From: Arthrobacter crusticola
GTDB taxonomy: Bacteria > Actinomycetota > Actinomycetes > Actinomycetales > Micrococcaceae
Assembly: GCF_004357995.1 (NCBI RefSeq)
Contig: NZ_SMTK01000006.1
Coordinates: forward strand, 62,001 to 126,000
Length of the DNA stretch: 64,000 nt
Direction of reading: 5' to 3'
Shown here: positions 46,501 to 55,175 of the stretch, one piece after another
Layout of the letters: every line of letters begins with the position of its first letter
How positions within the stretch are numbered: the first letter of the stretch is position 1
The notes under the pieces: generated by a model
The model's database searches: none
The model's input: the letters and a program-made list of their open reading frames with translations, nothing else
What the model was told of the DNA's origin: nothing
Made by a program: the position numbers and the translations under genes

Positions 46501-47093
46501 GCCTCTACCCCTACTGGTTTCAGTGTGTCGTTCGTTTCCTCGTACCGCTCCCCGGTCTCCGGACAGACCCAGAGGGAACCTTCAGCCTTCAGCGGGTGTC
46601 CCGCCCTGCCCACCCAGCCGAGGCGTTTGGCCGGAACTCCGGCCACCAGGGCGTAGGGCGGGACGTCCTTCGTGACCACGGCACCCGCGGCAACCGTCGC
46701 CCAGGCACCGATGGTCACGGGGGCTACACAGACTGCGCGTGCGCCGATGGCCGCACCCTTCTCGATGGTCACTCCGACGGGCACCCAGTCGTGGGCGCTC
46801 TTGAGGCTTCCATCCGGAGAAATGGACCGCGGATAGGTGTCGTTCGTGAGCACGACGGCCGGACCGATGAACACGCCCTCCCCGAGAACCGCGGGCTCGT
46901 ACACCAGCGCGTAGTTCTGGATTTTGGTGTTGGCGCCGATCTCGACGCCCGTTCCGACATAGGCGCCCCGGCCCACGATGCAGTTCTCCCCCAGCCGGGC
47001 ATTTTCGCGGACCTGGGCAAGGTGCCAGATCTTCGACCCCTGCCCAATGACGGCGTCGGGCGAGACATCAGCAGTTTCGGCGATATAGCTCAA
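46497..47093 (-). CDS. wbpD: Hexapeptide N-acetyltransferase, WbpD/WlbB-like
   Basis: The 198-residue left-handed beta-helix protein has hexapeptide repeats (IGQGSKIWHLAQVRENARLGENCIVGRGAYVG, IGARAVCVAPVTIGAWATVAAGAVV) and the KIWHLAQV stretch typical of WbpD. The C-terminal tail (GHPLKAEGSLWVCPETGERYEE) is also seen in this group. It acetylates the 3-amino group of the sugar. I chose TTG at 47093 (MSYIAETADV) because AGAAGG stands 6 nt upstream; no ATG or GTG fits. It overlaps the aminotransferase start by 4 bp. Confidence 0.86.
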   Translation of the reverse strand: MSYIAETADVSPDAVIGQGSKIWHLAQVRENARLGENCIVGRGAYVGTGVEIGANTKIQNYALVYEPAVLGEGVFIGPAVVLTNDTYPRSISPDGSLKSAHDWVPVGVTIEKGAAIGARAVCVAPVTIGAWATVAAGAVVTKDVPPYALVAGVPAKRLGWVGRAGHPLKAEGSLWVCPETGERYEETNDTLKPVGVEA

Positions 47094-47172
47094 GACATAC
47101 CTTCTCTTATCGATAGGAACTGCGGAGCGCCCGGGCGTTGGCCGTCGCCTTGAACACCGGGGCCCCAGTAAA

Positions 47173-48462
47173 TCAGGCCTTGCCGATGACCCGGTAGACG
47201 ACGCCGTCCCACTGTTCGGCGCTGCTGACCCGGCGGCCGTCAATGAACGCCTTCACACCGGGAAGGTCGGAGGGGCTCAGCGAGGCGTATTCGGCGTGGT
47301 TGGCCTGGACGACGGCGGCGTCGATGGGCTGCCCGAAGTGGTAGGGCGTGAACCCAAGCTTCTCGAGTTCCTCGTCCGTGTACATCGGGTCGTTGACGAA
47401 GGCGGTGGCACCGCGGGCCTGCAGGGCCTCAACGGCGGCGAAAACCCCCGAGAAGGCCGTTTCCTTGACTCCGCCGCGGTACGCGGCGCCGAGGACGACC
47501 ACCTGCGCTCCCTCGAGGGAGCCATAGGCGCCCTCGAGCAGGCCGATGGTGTAATCGGGCATACCGGCGTTGGCTTCCCGTGCCGCACGCACCACGGTGG
47601 CGGCGGGGTCGTTCCACAGATACAGCCGGGGGTACACGGGGATGCAGTGGCCGCCCACCGCGATGCCGGGCTGATGGATGTGGCTGTAGGGCTGGGAGTT
47701 TGAGGCCTCGATGACCTGGTAGATGTCGATGCCCACCGTTGAGGCATACCGTGCGAACTGGTTGGCAAGCCCGATATTGACGTCGCGGTAGGTCGTCTCC
47801 GCGAGCTTGGCCAGCTCGGATGCCTCGGCGGAACCGAGGTCCCAGACGCCGTTGCCACGCTGCAGGTCGGGCCGCTCATCGAAGTCCAGGACGGCCTCGT
47901 AGAACTCCACGGCGGCCTTCGCCCCTTCGGGAGAGAGCCCGCCGACAAGCTTGGGGTACTTCCGGAGGTCTTCGAAGACCCGGCCGGTCAGCACGCGCTC
48001 CGGGGAGAAGACGAGGTGGAAGTCCTTCCCTTCGACCAGGCCGGAACCCGACTCAAGTGCAGGCTTCCAGCGGCTGCGGGTGGTTCCCACCGGCAGCGTC
48101 GTCTCGTAGGAAACGAGGGTTCCCGGTGTGAGGTGCTTGGCGAGCTCGGCGGTGGCCCCGTCCATCCAGCCGAAGTCGGGGTTGGCGTCCGCATCGACGA
48201 AGAGCGGCACCACCAGCACGACGGCGTCCGCCCCGGGGACGGCGTCGGCGTAGTCGGTGGTCGCCCTCAGGCGGCCGGCCGGTACGAGCTCGGCCAGTTT
48301 TTCCTGCAGGTGGGCTTCGCCGGGGAATGGCTCCCGGCCGCTGTTGATCAGATCGACAACTGCGGCGTTGACGTCGACGCCAACAACGTCGTGGCCTTTG
48401 GACGCGAATTGGACCGCCAGGGGCAGTCCGATCTTTCCGAGCGCGATTACAGCAATCTTCAC
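47173..48462 (-). CDS. wbpA: Nucleotide-sugar 6-dehydrogenase, WbpA/WecC-like
   Basis: The 429-residue enzyme oxidises UDP-GlcNAc (or UDP-ManNAc) to the uronic acid in two NAD steps. It has the Rossmann start MKIAVIALGKIGLPLA, the ETTLPVGTTR motif, SPERVLTG, the catalytic cysteine in GIAVGGHCIPVYP near residue 270, and the C-terminal NAD/UDP domain with VVVLGAAYRGGVKET. It is the first gene of the minus-strand group and makes the substrate for WbpB. The start is GTG at 48462 without a strong ribosome binding site. Confidence 0.88.
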   Translation of the reverse strand: MKIAVIALGKIGLPLAVQFASKGHDVVGVDVNAAVVDLINSGREPFPGEAHLQEKLAELVPAGRLRATTDYADAVPGADAVVLVVPLFVDADANPDFGWMDGATAELAKHLTPGTLVSYETTLPVGTTRSRWKPALESGSGLVEGKDFHLVFSPERVLTGRVFEDLRKYPKLVGGLSPEGAKAAVEFYEAVLDFDERPDLQRGNGVWDLGSAEASELAKLAETTYRDVNIGLANQFARYASTVGIDIYQVIEASNSQPYSHIHQPGIAVGGHCIPVYPRLYLWNDPAATVVRAAREANAGMPDYTIGLLEGAYGSLEGAQVVVLGAAYRGGVKETAFSGVFAAVEALQARGATAFVNDPMYTDEELEKLGFTPYHFGQPIDAAVVQANHAEYASLSPSDLPGVKAFIDGRRVSSAEQWDGVVYRVIGKA

Positions 48463-48724
48463 AGCAGCATGACCTTTTTCTGGGATCGTGAGGGCTCAGC
48501 CTTCGAGGGCATCGAAGGCAAGCCTATAGGTTGTGCCCGGAATTAACCGCCTTGGCGGCATCGGGCGCGCCACTGCACCATCTCCGTCCGGATTCCCCTG
48601 ACCCCGGTTGGCCCGAGGGACCCGGGACCGTCCGGCCGCGTTGTCCACAATCTCCGCCGACCGCATTCCTCCCGTCCGGATGGTGCATATCCTCACCGCA
48701 GAATCCTTCATCTTCGGAGCGGGT
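48463..48724. other. Divergent region, wbpA and the FHA-FtsK gene
   Basis: The 262 bp hold both promoters. An 8-bp inverted repeat GCCTTCGA/TCGAAGGC (48499-48506, 48512-48519) lies just downstream of a minus-strand TATAGG (48523-48528), a possible -10 for wbpA, and so would overlap its transcription start. A second small hairpin CCGCC-TT-GGCGG lies at 48547-48558. Confidence 0.45.
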
Positions 48725-51700
48725 ATGCACCTTCATCTCTCCGTGGTCGCGGGCCCCGGCGCCCCTGCCGCCACCGCGTCACGCCTGCCCTCCGAGCTGG
48801 TTGTCGATCTGCGGCGGCCCATGTCCGGACGGGACCTGGCGGAGCACCTCACCTCACGCCTCGGCAGCGCCTGCCTCTCGGTCGCGGGAATCCCCCTCGC
48901 CGCGCTCGAACCGGGCGTCCCTCCCCTGGGCAACGGGGCCGTCCTCGTCGCCGGAAGCGGCAGTGCCGGCCCTGGGCCATGGCCGGCGCGTTCGATCCTC
49001 GTGCTTGTCGTGCATTCCGGGCCGGATGCCGGCTGCGTCTTCCCCCTGGTGCGGGGGTCGTACTCGATCGGCCGGTGGGGCTGCGATATTTCGCTGCGTG
49101 ATCCGGCGCTGTCCCGGTGCCACGCGACGCTGGCCGTCGGGGAAGACCGCGTCCTGCTGCGCGATGCGGGCTCGGCGAACGGCACGTGGGTGGATGGACA
49201 CAGGATCACCGAGGCCCCGGTCACTTCCTCCTCGTCGTTGCTGGTGGGCGGCTCGCGCTGTGCCCTCGCCCTCACCGGAGCCCACCGTCCGCAATTTCGC
49301 CCAGGGGACCTCGGGGAACCCCTGGACATCACCACCGAGCCCGTGTCGGAGCGTGAGCGCTTCCTCGCCCCGACGGTCCTGCTGCCGGTGGTGGGCGGGG
49401 CGGTTCTCGCCCTGGCCCTGCAGATGTGGCTCCTGCTTGCTTTCGCCGCAGTCGCCTCTTTGACCGGGTTGCTGTCGATCTGGGCCGCGCGTCGACGCCG
49501 GCGGCGGTTCGAGGCCGCCGTCCGGAGCGCCGCCGACGCCGATGCACAGCGGCGTCGTGCGGCGGTGATGGATGCCGGGTCGGTCGCCCTCCATGCATAC
49601 GGGCGCGGCCCGGAAGACCAGTGGGCGGACCCGGGCATGGCCTCCCCGCCCGCGGTCGATGATGTCTCCCGGACCGCGAATATCCGTCTGGGTGAGGCCG
49701 ACCAGCAGGCGAACCTCCGACTCAACCGCCGGGTACCGGAGTGGACGCCGCCCCTCCTCAAGCGGATGCCCCTGGTTCTCCCGTTCCGGCCTGCGTCCGA
49801 ACGGGTCTTCCCCTCGCGGATCCGCCTGCACGGCCCCCCGGAGGACGTGCTGGGGATGGGACGGCTCATCCTGCTCCAGTTCTCCGCGGTTCTCGGACAC
49901 AACGCGGGAGTGGTCTGCCGCGGCCTGCCGTCCGAACTGCCCACCGCGGGGCGGTTCCTGCCTGGGGTCCGCCTCGTGTCCACCCCGGCCGCGCTTGAGG
50001 GAGTGATCCGTGAAATGCCCGGCGCGGTCCTGATTGAATTCTCGGCGGCACCCGGACCCGTTCCGGCAGTGGAGTGGGCCGAGACCGTTCACATCGCGGT
50101 AAGTCCAGGCCGGGCCACCCTGGTCCGTGTCTCCGGCCGCGTCGGGTTCGTTCCGGATCTGGTGGGTGCCCAGGCCTTCGAAGCCTGTGCCCGTGCCCTG
50201 GGCACAGCGTCGTCCCGGACCCCACCGGGCCGGCGACGGGCGAACACTTCCCCCTCTTGGGACGGTCCGCAGCTTCCGGACCCGCCCTCCGTCAAGGGAC
50301 TGGCCGAGCGGTGGGCCGACGGCGCCGGGCAGGACAGCCTGGAAGCGCCGATTGGTGACGCGCCGGGCGGGCCTCAGGTTTTCGACCTGGTCAGGCAGGG
50401 GCCCCACCTCCTGGTTGCCGGCACAACGGGTTCCGGAAAATCACAGCTGCTGCGCTCCCTGGTCCTCGGCATCGCGGCCCGCTATCCACCTCCGCGGGTC
50501 AACTTCCTCCTCCTCGACTTCAAGGGAGGATCGGGTCTCGGCCCGTTGAGCGGGCTGCCCCACTGCGTCGGATTCCTGACGGACCTGTCGACGGAGTCAG
50601 TGGAACGGGCGCTTCGGTCGCTCCGGGCCGAGCTGCGCCGACGGGAAGAACTGTTCGCCGCCCACTCAGTCCAGGACATCGCCGACCTGTCGGGGTCGAT
50701 GACGGCTTCCCTCCCGCGGCTCGTGGTGGTGGTCGATGAATTCCGCAGGCTGAGTGATGACGTGCCCGGGGCGGCCGACGACCTGATGAAGTGTGCGGCG
50801 CTGGGCCGGTCACTGGGAGTCCACCTGGTCCTGGCGACCCAGCGGCCCACCGGCGCCGTCACAGCCGATATCCGGGCGAATGTCACCACGTCGATTGCGT
50901 TGCGGGTGCAGAACGACATGGAGTCCATGGACCTCATCGGCTCGACACAGGCCGCCGCCATTGCGGTGGACCTGCCGGGCCGGGGTTTCCTGAAGGTCGG
51001 TTCCGCGGGTCCCCGGGAGTTCCAGGTGGCATCAGCGGCCGGGCCGCCCCCGGGGGCCGGCCCCGTCCGTGAGCTGGACGAGTGGCTTCAGGGGACGCGC
51101 ACGGACACGCCGGATTCAGCGCAGGAGGAGGACCCGCACACGGTTCGGTTCCTCGTTGAAAGGATCGCGGAAGCGGCCCGGCTGATCCGCACTCCCGATC
51201 AGTACCGCCCGGTCCTCCCGCCGCTGCCGTCGGAACTCCCTCCCGCGGGCCCCGAGGCGTCGGTACCGGAGGCGCTCACCCTGGGCTTGCTCGACCTTCC
51301 CGACCGGCAGTCCCAGCCTCTCCTGCGCTGGGCACCCGGCGGCTCCCATCTTGCCTTCATCGGCTCGGCTTCCGCCGGAGCCGCCGGGGCGCTCCGGCAC
51401 ACCCTTACGGAGTGCCTGCTGGTCCTGCCGGACACCCACCTCTATATCCTCGACGGCGACTTCACCCTCGCCTTCGCCTCCGACGCGCTCCAGACCGGAG
51501 CCTATGCCGCAGCCCACGAACCGGTCCGGGCGGAACGGATCCTCTTCCGCATCGCGGCCGTGGTCCTCGAACGGCTCTCTGCCCCCGCCGCACCCGGCAC
51601 TCCGCCGATTCTCCTCGCGGTCTCGGGCTGGGGCCGGTGGGCGGGCACCTTCCGGTCCCGCCGGTTCTCCACCGCCGAGGACCTGCTTTCGGAGATCGTC

Positions 51701-52615
51701 CGCGACGGTCCTGCCGCCGGGGTGTCGCTGGTGATCACCGGTGAAAGGGAGCTGACGGCGGCCCGCTTCGCCGGACACGTATCGAACCGGATTTACCTGC
51801 CCCTGGGAACGGCCCCGGAGGTGACCGCCGGCTGGCCCCGGCTGCCGCAGGTTGAACCGGTGCCAGGACGGGGCGTAGCTTTTGGCCGGTTCGGCTCCGT
51901 CCTGCTCGGGGGCCCCACTCCCGCGCAGCTGACCATCCGGCCCCGGGCATGGGCCGCGGCCCCGCGGCGCCCGCAGCGGCGCCCTTTCCGGGTCGACCCG
52001 CTGCCGCTCCAGGTGCGGCCAACGGACCTCGCGCCCGCCGCCGCGGCCGGCGGTGCCTGCAGAATTCCGATCGGGATCGGCGGCGACGAACCGGAGACGG
52101 TCTTCCTTGAGCTTCCGGCAGGGAGCCTCTGGCCCGTGGTGGGACCGCCGGCCTCGGGCAGGTCGACCTTCCTCGCCCTGCTCGAGAATCAGGCCCCGCC
52201 CTCGCTGCACCCCCTGCGGCTCCGGCCCCAGGACGATCCGGCGGCCTACTGGCGGGCCGCCGGGAGCCGCCCTCCCCTGGCGACGGACCCGCCGCGGTGC
52301 CTGTTGCTGATCGACGACGCGGAGACCCTGCCGGAGGGCCTCCACCCGATCCTCGAAGCGTTCCTCGCGTCCGGGGCCCGGGCCGTGCTGGCGGCGGGCC
52401 CACGGTTCGTGCTCGGCCAGCGGCCACTCGCCCGGCTCGCCCGGGCCGCGGGCCACGCGGTCATCCTGGCGCCGCGGTCCGAAACCGACGCCGAGGTCTT
52501 CGGGGTCCGGCTTGAGCCTCCGGACGGCATCGGCCCACCCGGACGCGCAGTGGTGCTGGACCCGGGCCGGCAGCTGCCGGTGCAGCTCGCTCAGGTTCCC
52601 GGGTGCAGTCCCTGA
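48725..52615 (+). CDS. FHA-domain FtsK/SpoIIIE-type ATPase (EssC/EccC-like)
   Basis: The 1,296-residue protein follows the type VII secretion ATPase plan: an N-terminal beta domain, an FHA domain (about 100-170: YSIGRWGCDISL, then SRCHATL and SANGTWVDGHRI), two membrane helices (about 215-255), then three FtsK-like ATPase domains. Domain 1 is intact (Walker A GTTGSGKSQ near 565; Walker B LVVVVDEF near 664). Domain 2 has lost its P-loop lysine (GSASAGAAGAL near 878) and domain 3 has GPPASGRST near 1137. No WXG100 or other ESX gene lies nearby. ATG at 48725 has GGAG upstream; the frame opens earlier at 48608. Confidence 0.85.
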   Translation: MHLHLSVVAGPGAPAATASRLPSELVVDLRRPMSGRDLAEHLTSRLGSACLSVAGIPLAALEPGVPPLGNGAVLVAGSGSAGPGPWPARSILVLVVHSGPDAGCVFPLVRGSYSIGRWGCDISLRDPALSRCHATLAVGEDRVLLRDAGSANGTWVDGHRITEAPVTSSSSLLVGGSRCALALTGAHRPQFRPGDLGEPLDITTEPVSERERFLAPTVLLPVVGGAVLALALQMWLLLAFAAVASLTGLLSIWAARRRRRRFEAAVRSAADADAQRRRAAVMDAGSVALHAYGRGPEDQWADPGMASPPAVDDVSRTANIRLGEADQQANLRLNRRVPEWTPPLLKRMPLVLPFRPASERVFPSRIRLHGPPEDVLGMGRLILLQFSAVLGHNAGVVCRGLPSELPTAGRFLPGVRLVSTPAALEGVIREMPGAVLIEFSAAPGPVPAVEWAETVHIAVSPGRATLVRVSGRVGFVPDLVGAQAFEACARALGTASSRTPPGRRRANTSPSWDGPQLPDPPSVKGLAERWADGAGQDSLEAPIGDAPGGPQVFDLVRQGPHLLVAGTTGSGKSQLLRSLVLGIAARYPPPRVNFLLLDFKGGSGLGPLSGLPHCVGFLTDLSTESVERALRSLRAELRRREELFAAHSVQDIADLSGSMTASLPRLVVVVDEFRRLSDDVPGAADDLMKCAALGRSLGVHLVLATQRPTGAVTADIRANVTTSIALRVQNDMESMDLIGSTQAAAIAVDLPGRGFLKVGSAGPREFQVASAAGPPPGAGPVRELDEWLQGTRTDTPDSAQEEDPHTVRFLVERIAEAARLIRTPDQYRPVLPPLPSELPPAGPEASVPEALTLGLLDLPDRQSQPLLRWAPGGSHLAFIGSASAGAAGALRHTLTECLLVLPDTHLYILDGDFTLAFASDALQTGAYAAAHEPVRAERILFRIAAVVLERLSAPAAPGTPPILLAVSGWGRWAGTFRSRRFSTAEDLLSEIVRDGPAAGVSLVITGERELTAARFAGHVSNRIYLPLGTAPEVTAGWPRLPQVEPVPGRGVAFGRFGSVLLGGPTPAQLTIRPRAWAAAPRRPQRRPFRVDPLPLQVRPTDLAPAAAAGGACRIPIGIGGDEPETVFLELPAGSLWPVVGPPASGRSTFLALLENQAPPSLHPLRLRPQDDPAAYWRAAGSRPPLATDPPRCLLLIDDAETLPEGLHPILEAFLASGARAVLAAGPRFVLGQRPLARLARAAGHAVILAPRSETDAEVFGVRLEPPDGIGPPGRAVVLDPGRQLPVQLAQVPGCSP

Positions 52616-52619
52616 TGTC

Positions 52620-53042
52620 CTACAGGGTGCGGGTTTCCCCGGTGGCCCGGGACGTGAAGTCAAGGACGGGGCGGGTGAAGAGCGCGATCAGGACAACCGC
52701 TCCGGGCACCAGCATGGCGAGGCCGATCGCCACCGACCCGCTGGAGAAGAACGACACCGAAAGAATGACGAGGAAGAGCTGAATCACCAGGGCGGCCGAA
52801 CGCGGCCAGCGGAAACCCCGCCACAGCGCACGGGCCAGCACCACCAGCCAGATGGCAAGAAGGATCAGGAACACCGCCAGGAAGACCGTTCCCCCGACGG
52901 AGACCAGGTCGCCCATGGCCAGGCTGCTGAGGAAGAGGCCTCCGACCCCCAGGAAGCCCAGGGCTTCGAGCAGGAGGATTCCGCCGATCACGGCGACGCC
53001 CGCCGGGCGGAGGTGGGGGACTGGCTCGGTGGGTCTTGACAC
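52620..53042 (-). CDS. Small four-helix membrane protein, unknown function
   Basis: The 140-residue protein has four predicted membrane helices (VAVIGGILLLEALGFLGVGG, VFLAVFLILLAIWLVVLA, AALVIQLFLVILSVSFF, IGLAMLVPGAVVLIALF) with short loops. I recognise no family. It ends 4 bp from the convergent FHA-FtsK gene. GTG at 53042 has AGGG 7 nt upstream. Confidence 0.72.
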   Translation of the reverse strand: MSRPTEPVPHLRPAGVAVIGGILLLEALGFLGVGGLFLSSLAMGDLVSVGGTVFLAVFLILLAIWLVVLARALWRGFRWPRSAALVIQLFLVILSVSFFSSGSVAIGLAMLVPGAVVLIALFTRPVLDFTSRATGETRTL

Positions 53043-53158
53043 ACTGGCACCCTACCGGAGATAGTTCCAGTACGGCCAAGACCGGACCCCTCCCGCACCC
53101 TCTTGTGACCTAAACCTCATCCGTCTGTGCAACTCTCGGTGTATTAGCTCTTGTTTAC

Positions 53159-53174
53159 CGTGACGTAACGTGAC
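53159..53174. promoter_or_regulatory. CGTGAC direct repeats upstream of whiB1
   Basis: CGTGAC occurs at 53159-53164 and 53169-53174, exactly 10 bp apart (one helical turn), about 105 bp before whiB1. On the other strand this reads GTCACGTTACGTCACG, a GTCAC-type direct repeat like the one at 22392. A transcription factor site is likely, but its protein is unknown. Confidence 0.45.
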
Positions 53175-53197
53175 AGCCTTGATTTGAGATAAAAGCG

Positions 53198-53218
53198 GGG
53201 GCCGCATACGGCCCCTTT
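53198..53218 (+). promoter_or_regulatory. Terminator-like hairpin in the whiB1 leader
   Basis: GGGGCCG (53198-53204), loop CATA, CGGCCCC (53209-53215), then TTT. The 7-bp GC stem lies 65 bp before the whiB1 start and after the CGTGAC repeats. It could be an attenuator if transcription starts upstream of it, or a terminator isolating whiB1. Confidence 0.4.
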
Positions 53219-53279
53219 ACTATGAGGGCCCTCGTGAATGTTTTCACAAGGATGAGGGCTAAAGGAGAAAGTGGTCAGC

Positions 53280-53528
53280 ATGGATTGGCGTAGCCGCGCT
53301 GCGTGTCTGGACAAGGACCCGGAGTTGTTTTTCCCGGTCGGAAATACCGGGCCGGCGCTTCTTCAGATCGAAGAGGCCAAGAGCGTCTGCCGTCGCTGCC
53401 CCGTCATCGACACCTGCCTTCAGTGGGCGATCGAATCCGGACAGGACGCAGGCGTCTGGGGCGGAATGAGTGAGGACGAGCGCCGTGCGCTCAAGCGCCG
53501 GGCAGCTCGCGCCCGCCGCGCCTCGTAA
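53280..53528 (+). CDS. whiB1: WhiB1-type iron-sulfur transcriptional regulator
   Basis: The 82-residue protein has the four [4Fe-4S] cysteines at positions 9, 37, 40 and 46 (RAACLD; SVCRRCPVIDTCLQW), the GVWGG turn and a basic C-terminal AT-hook-like tail (RRALKRRAARARR). These cysteine positions are the same as in mycobacterial WhiB1, an essential regulator that binds sigma-A and senses nitric oxide. The adjacent pdtaS is conserved synteny with mycobacteria. ATG at 53280 gives the family N-terminus MDWR; an in-frame GTG at 53271 is only 3 nt from AGGAG. Confidence 0.93.
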   Translation: MDWRSRAACLDKDPELFFPVGNTGPALLQIEEAKSVCRRCPVIDTCLQWAIESGQDAGVWGGMSEDERRALKRRAARARRAS

Positions 53529-53563
53529 CAAGCTGCGGGCGGTTGACAGGCCGCAGCCAACAC

Positions 53564-53599
53564 ATGCAGGAGGGCCGCCCATGGGCGGCCCTCCTGCAT
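53564..53599. terminator. Near-perfect palindromic terminator between whiB1 and pdtaS
   Basis: ATGCAGGAGGGCCGCC (53564-53579) pairs fully with GGCGGCCCTCCTGCAT (53584-53599) around a CATG loop, followed by TTTAAG. The 16-bp stem can end transcripts from both converging genes. Confidence 0.85.
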
Positions 53600-53686
53600 T
53601 TAAGTGGGGTCCTGCCAGTTACGCTTCCGGGAGATCACCGGCAGCGGCCCGAAACGGCCACGCATCCGACCGACATGTCCGACCGC

Positions 53687-55162
53687 TTAGGCACACCGGT
53701 CATTGTGCAGGCCCATCTCAAGGTGGACCGCCGTGCCGCCGCCCTCCCGGGCACTCCACTCGATGGTCCCCCCGAGCTCGCTGTTCACCAGCGTCCGGAC
53801 GATCTGCAGGCCGAGGCCCTGGGGAAAGTCCTCGGCGGGCAGGCCCACTCCGTCGTCGGCGATTGTGACGTCAAGGAGCTCCTCGCCGTCGCGGTCGGTG
53901 CGCCGGTTCGCCTCGAGCCACACGGTGCCGCTGCGGTCGGCCAGTCCGTGCTCGACGGCGTTGGTCACCAGCTCATTGATGACAAGGGCCAGCGGTGTCG
54001 CGAAGTCGCTGGGCAGCTCGCCGAAGCAGCCGCTGCGTTCGGTGCGCACCGCATGGGACGGCGAGGCGACCTCCGCCGAGAGCCGGAACTGCCGCGCGAT
54101 AAGCTCATCGAAGTCGACACTCTGCGCAAGCCCCTGGGACAGGGTCTCGTGCACCAGGGCGATCGTGGAAACCCGCCGCATCGCCTGCTCGAGGCCCTGT
54201 TTGCCCTCTTCGCTGACCATCCGCCGCGACTGCATCCGCAGCAGGGCGGCAACGGTCTGCAGATTGTTTTTCACCCGGTGGTGGATCTCCCGGATGGTGG
54301 CGTCCTTGGAGACGAGTTCCATCTCCCGCCGGCGCAGTTCCGAGACGTCCCGCACCAGTACCAGCGCCCCGAAGCGGTCCGCCTCGTCCCGCAGCGGAAT
54401 CGCCCGCAGGGACAGGCTGACGCCGCGGGAGCTGATTTCGGACCGCCAGGGCATGCGCCCGGTCACCACGAGCGGCAGGGTCTCATCGACCATCCGCCGG
54501 TCCTTCAGCAGCGGGGTCGTGATCTCGGCCAGCGACCGTCCCTCGAGGGTTTCCACGTCCCCGAGCCGCCGGAACGCCGAGACACCGTTGGGGCTGGCAT
54601 ATTCGACGATCCCGTCAACGTCGAGGCGGATCAGGCCGTCACCGACGCGGGGCGCACCCCGCCGCGAGCCCGTCGGCGTCGCGAAGTCCGGCCACAGGCC
54701 CAGGGTGCCCATCCGCAACAGATCCTGCGCACACTGCCGGTAGGTGAGCTCCAGCCGCGAGGGCATGCGCGGGGTGGACATATCCATATGCGTCGTCACG
54801 ATGGCCAGGGTCCGGCCGTTGCGCACCATGGGGACCGCCTCGACGCGCATGGCGGTCTCTACGCACTGTTCGTCCGGCGTGGATTCGATGCGCTGGCTTT
54901 CCCAGGCCCGGTTCACCAACGGAAGCAGGTCCGCCCGGATCCGCTCCCCCACGAAGTCGCTGTGGAAGACCGTATGCGAGGTCGAGGGCCGGGCGTGCGC
55001 CAACGCGACGTACCCCCCGTCATCAAGCGGGAACCACAGGGCGAGGTCGGCGAACGCGAGGTCCGCCACCATCTGCCAGTCCCCCACCAGGAGGTGCAGC
55101 CACTCCGCGTCCCCCGGCGCGAACCCCTGATAGTCCCGGATCGGGTCGGTGAAGATAGCCAT
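53687..55162 (-). CDS. pdtaS: Sensor histidine kinase PdtaS-like
   Basis: The 491-residue soluble kinase has an N-terminal GAF-like domain (about 1-140), a PAS domain (about 170-285: DGLIRLDVDGIVEYASPNGVSAFRRLG), a HisKA_2 phosphoacceptor (EIHHRVKNNLQTVAALLRMQSRR) and a HATPase domain with ALVINELVTNAVEHG (N box) and VTIADDGVGLP (G1). No membrane segment. In mycobacteria PdtaS phosphorylates PdtaR, an RNA-binding antiterminator, and lies beside whiB1 as here. A PdtaR gene is not in the window. Confidence 0.93.
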   Translation of the reverse strand: MAIFTDPIRDYQGFAPGDAEWLHLLVGDWQMVADLAFADLALWFPLDDGGYVALAHARPSTSHTVFHSDFVGERIRADLLPLVNRAWESQRIESTPDEQCVETAMRVEAVPMVRNGRTLAIVTTHMDMSTPRMPSRLELTYRQCAQDLLRMGTLGLWPDFATPTGSRRGAPRVGDGLIRLDVDGIVEYASPNGVSAFRRLGDVETLEGRSLAEITTPLLKDRRMVDETLPLVVTGRMPWRSEISSRGVSLSLRAIPLRDEADRFGALVLVRDVSELRRREMELVSKDATIREIHHRVKNNLQTVAALLRMQSRRMVSEEGKQGLEQAMRRVSTIALVHETLSQGLAQSVDFDELIARQFRLSAEVASPSHAVRTERSGCFGELPSDFATPLALVINELVTNAVEHGLADRSGTVWLEANRRTDRDGEELLDVTIADDGVGLPAEDFPQGLGLQIVRTLVNSELGGTIEWSAREGGGTAVHLEMGLHNDRCA

Positions 55163-55175
55163 AAGTTCCTGTCAA

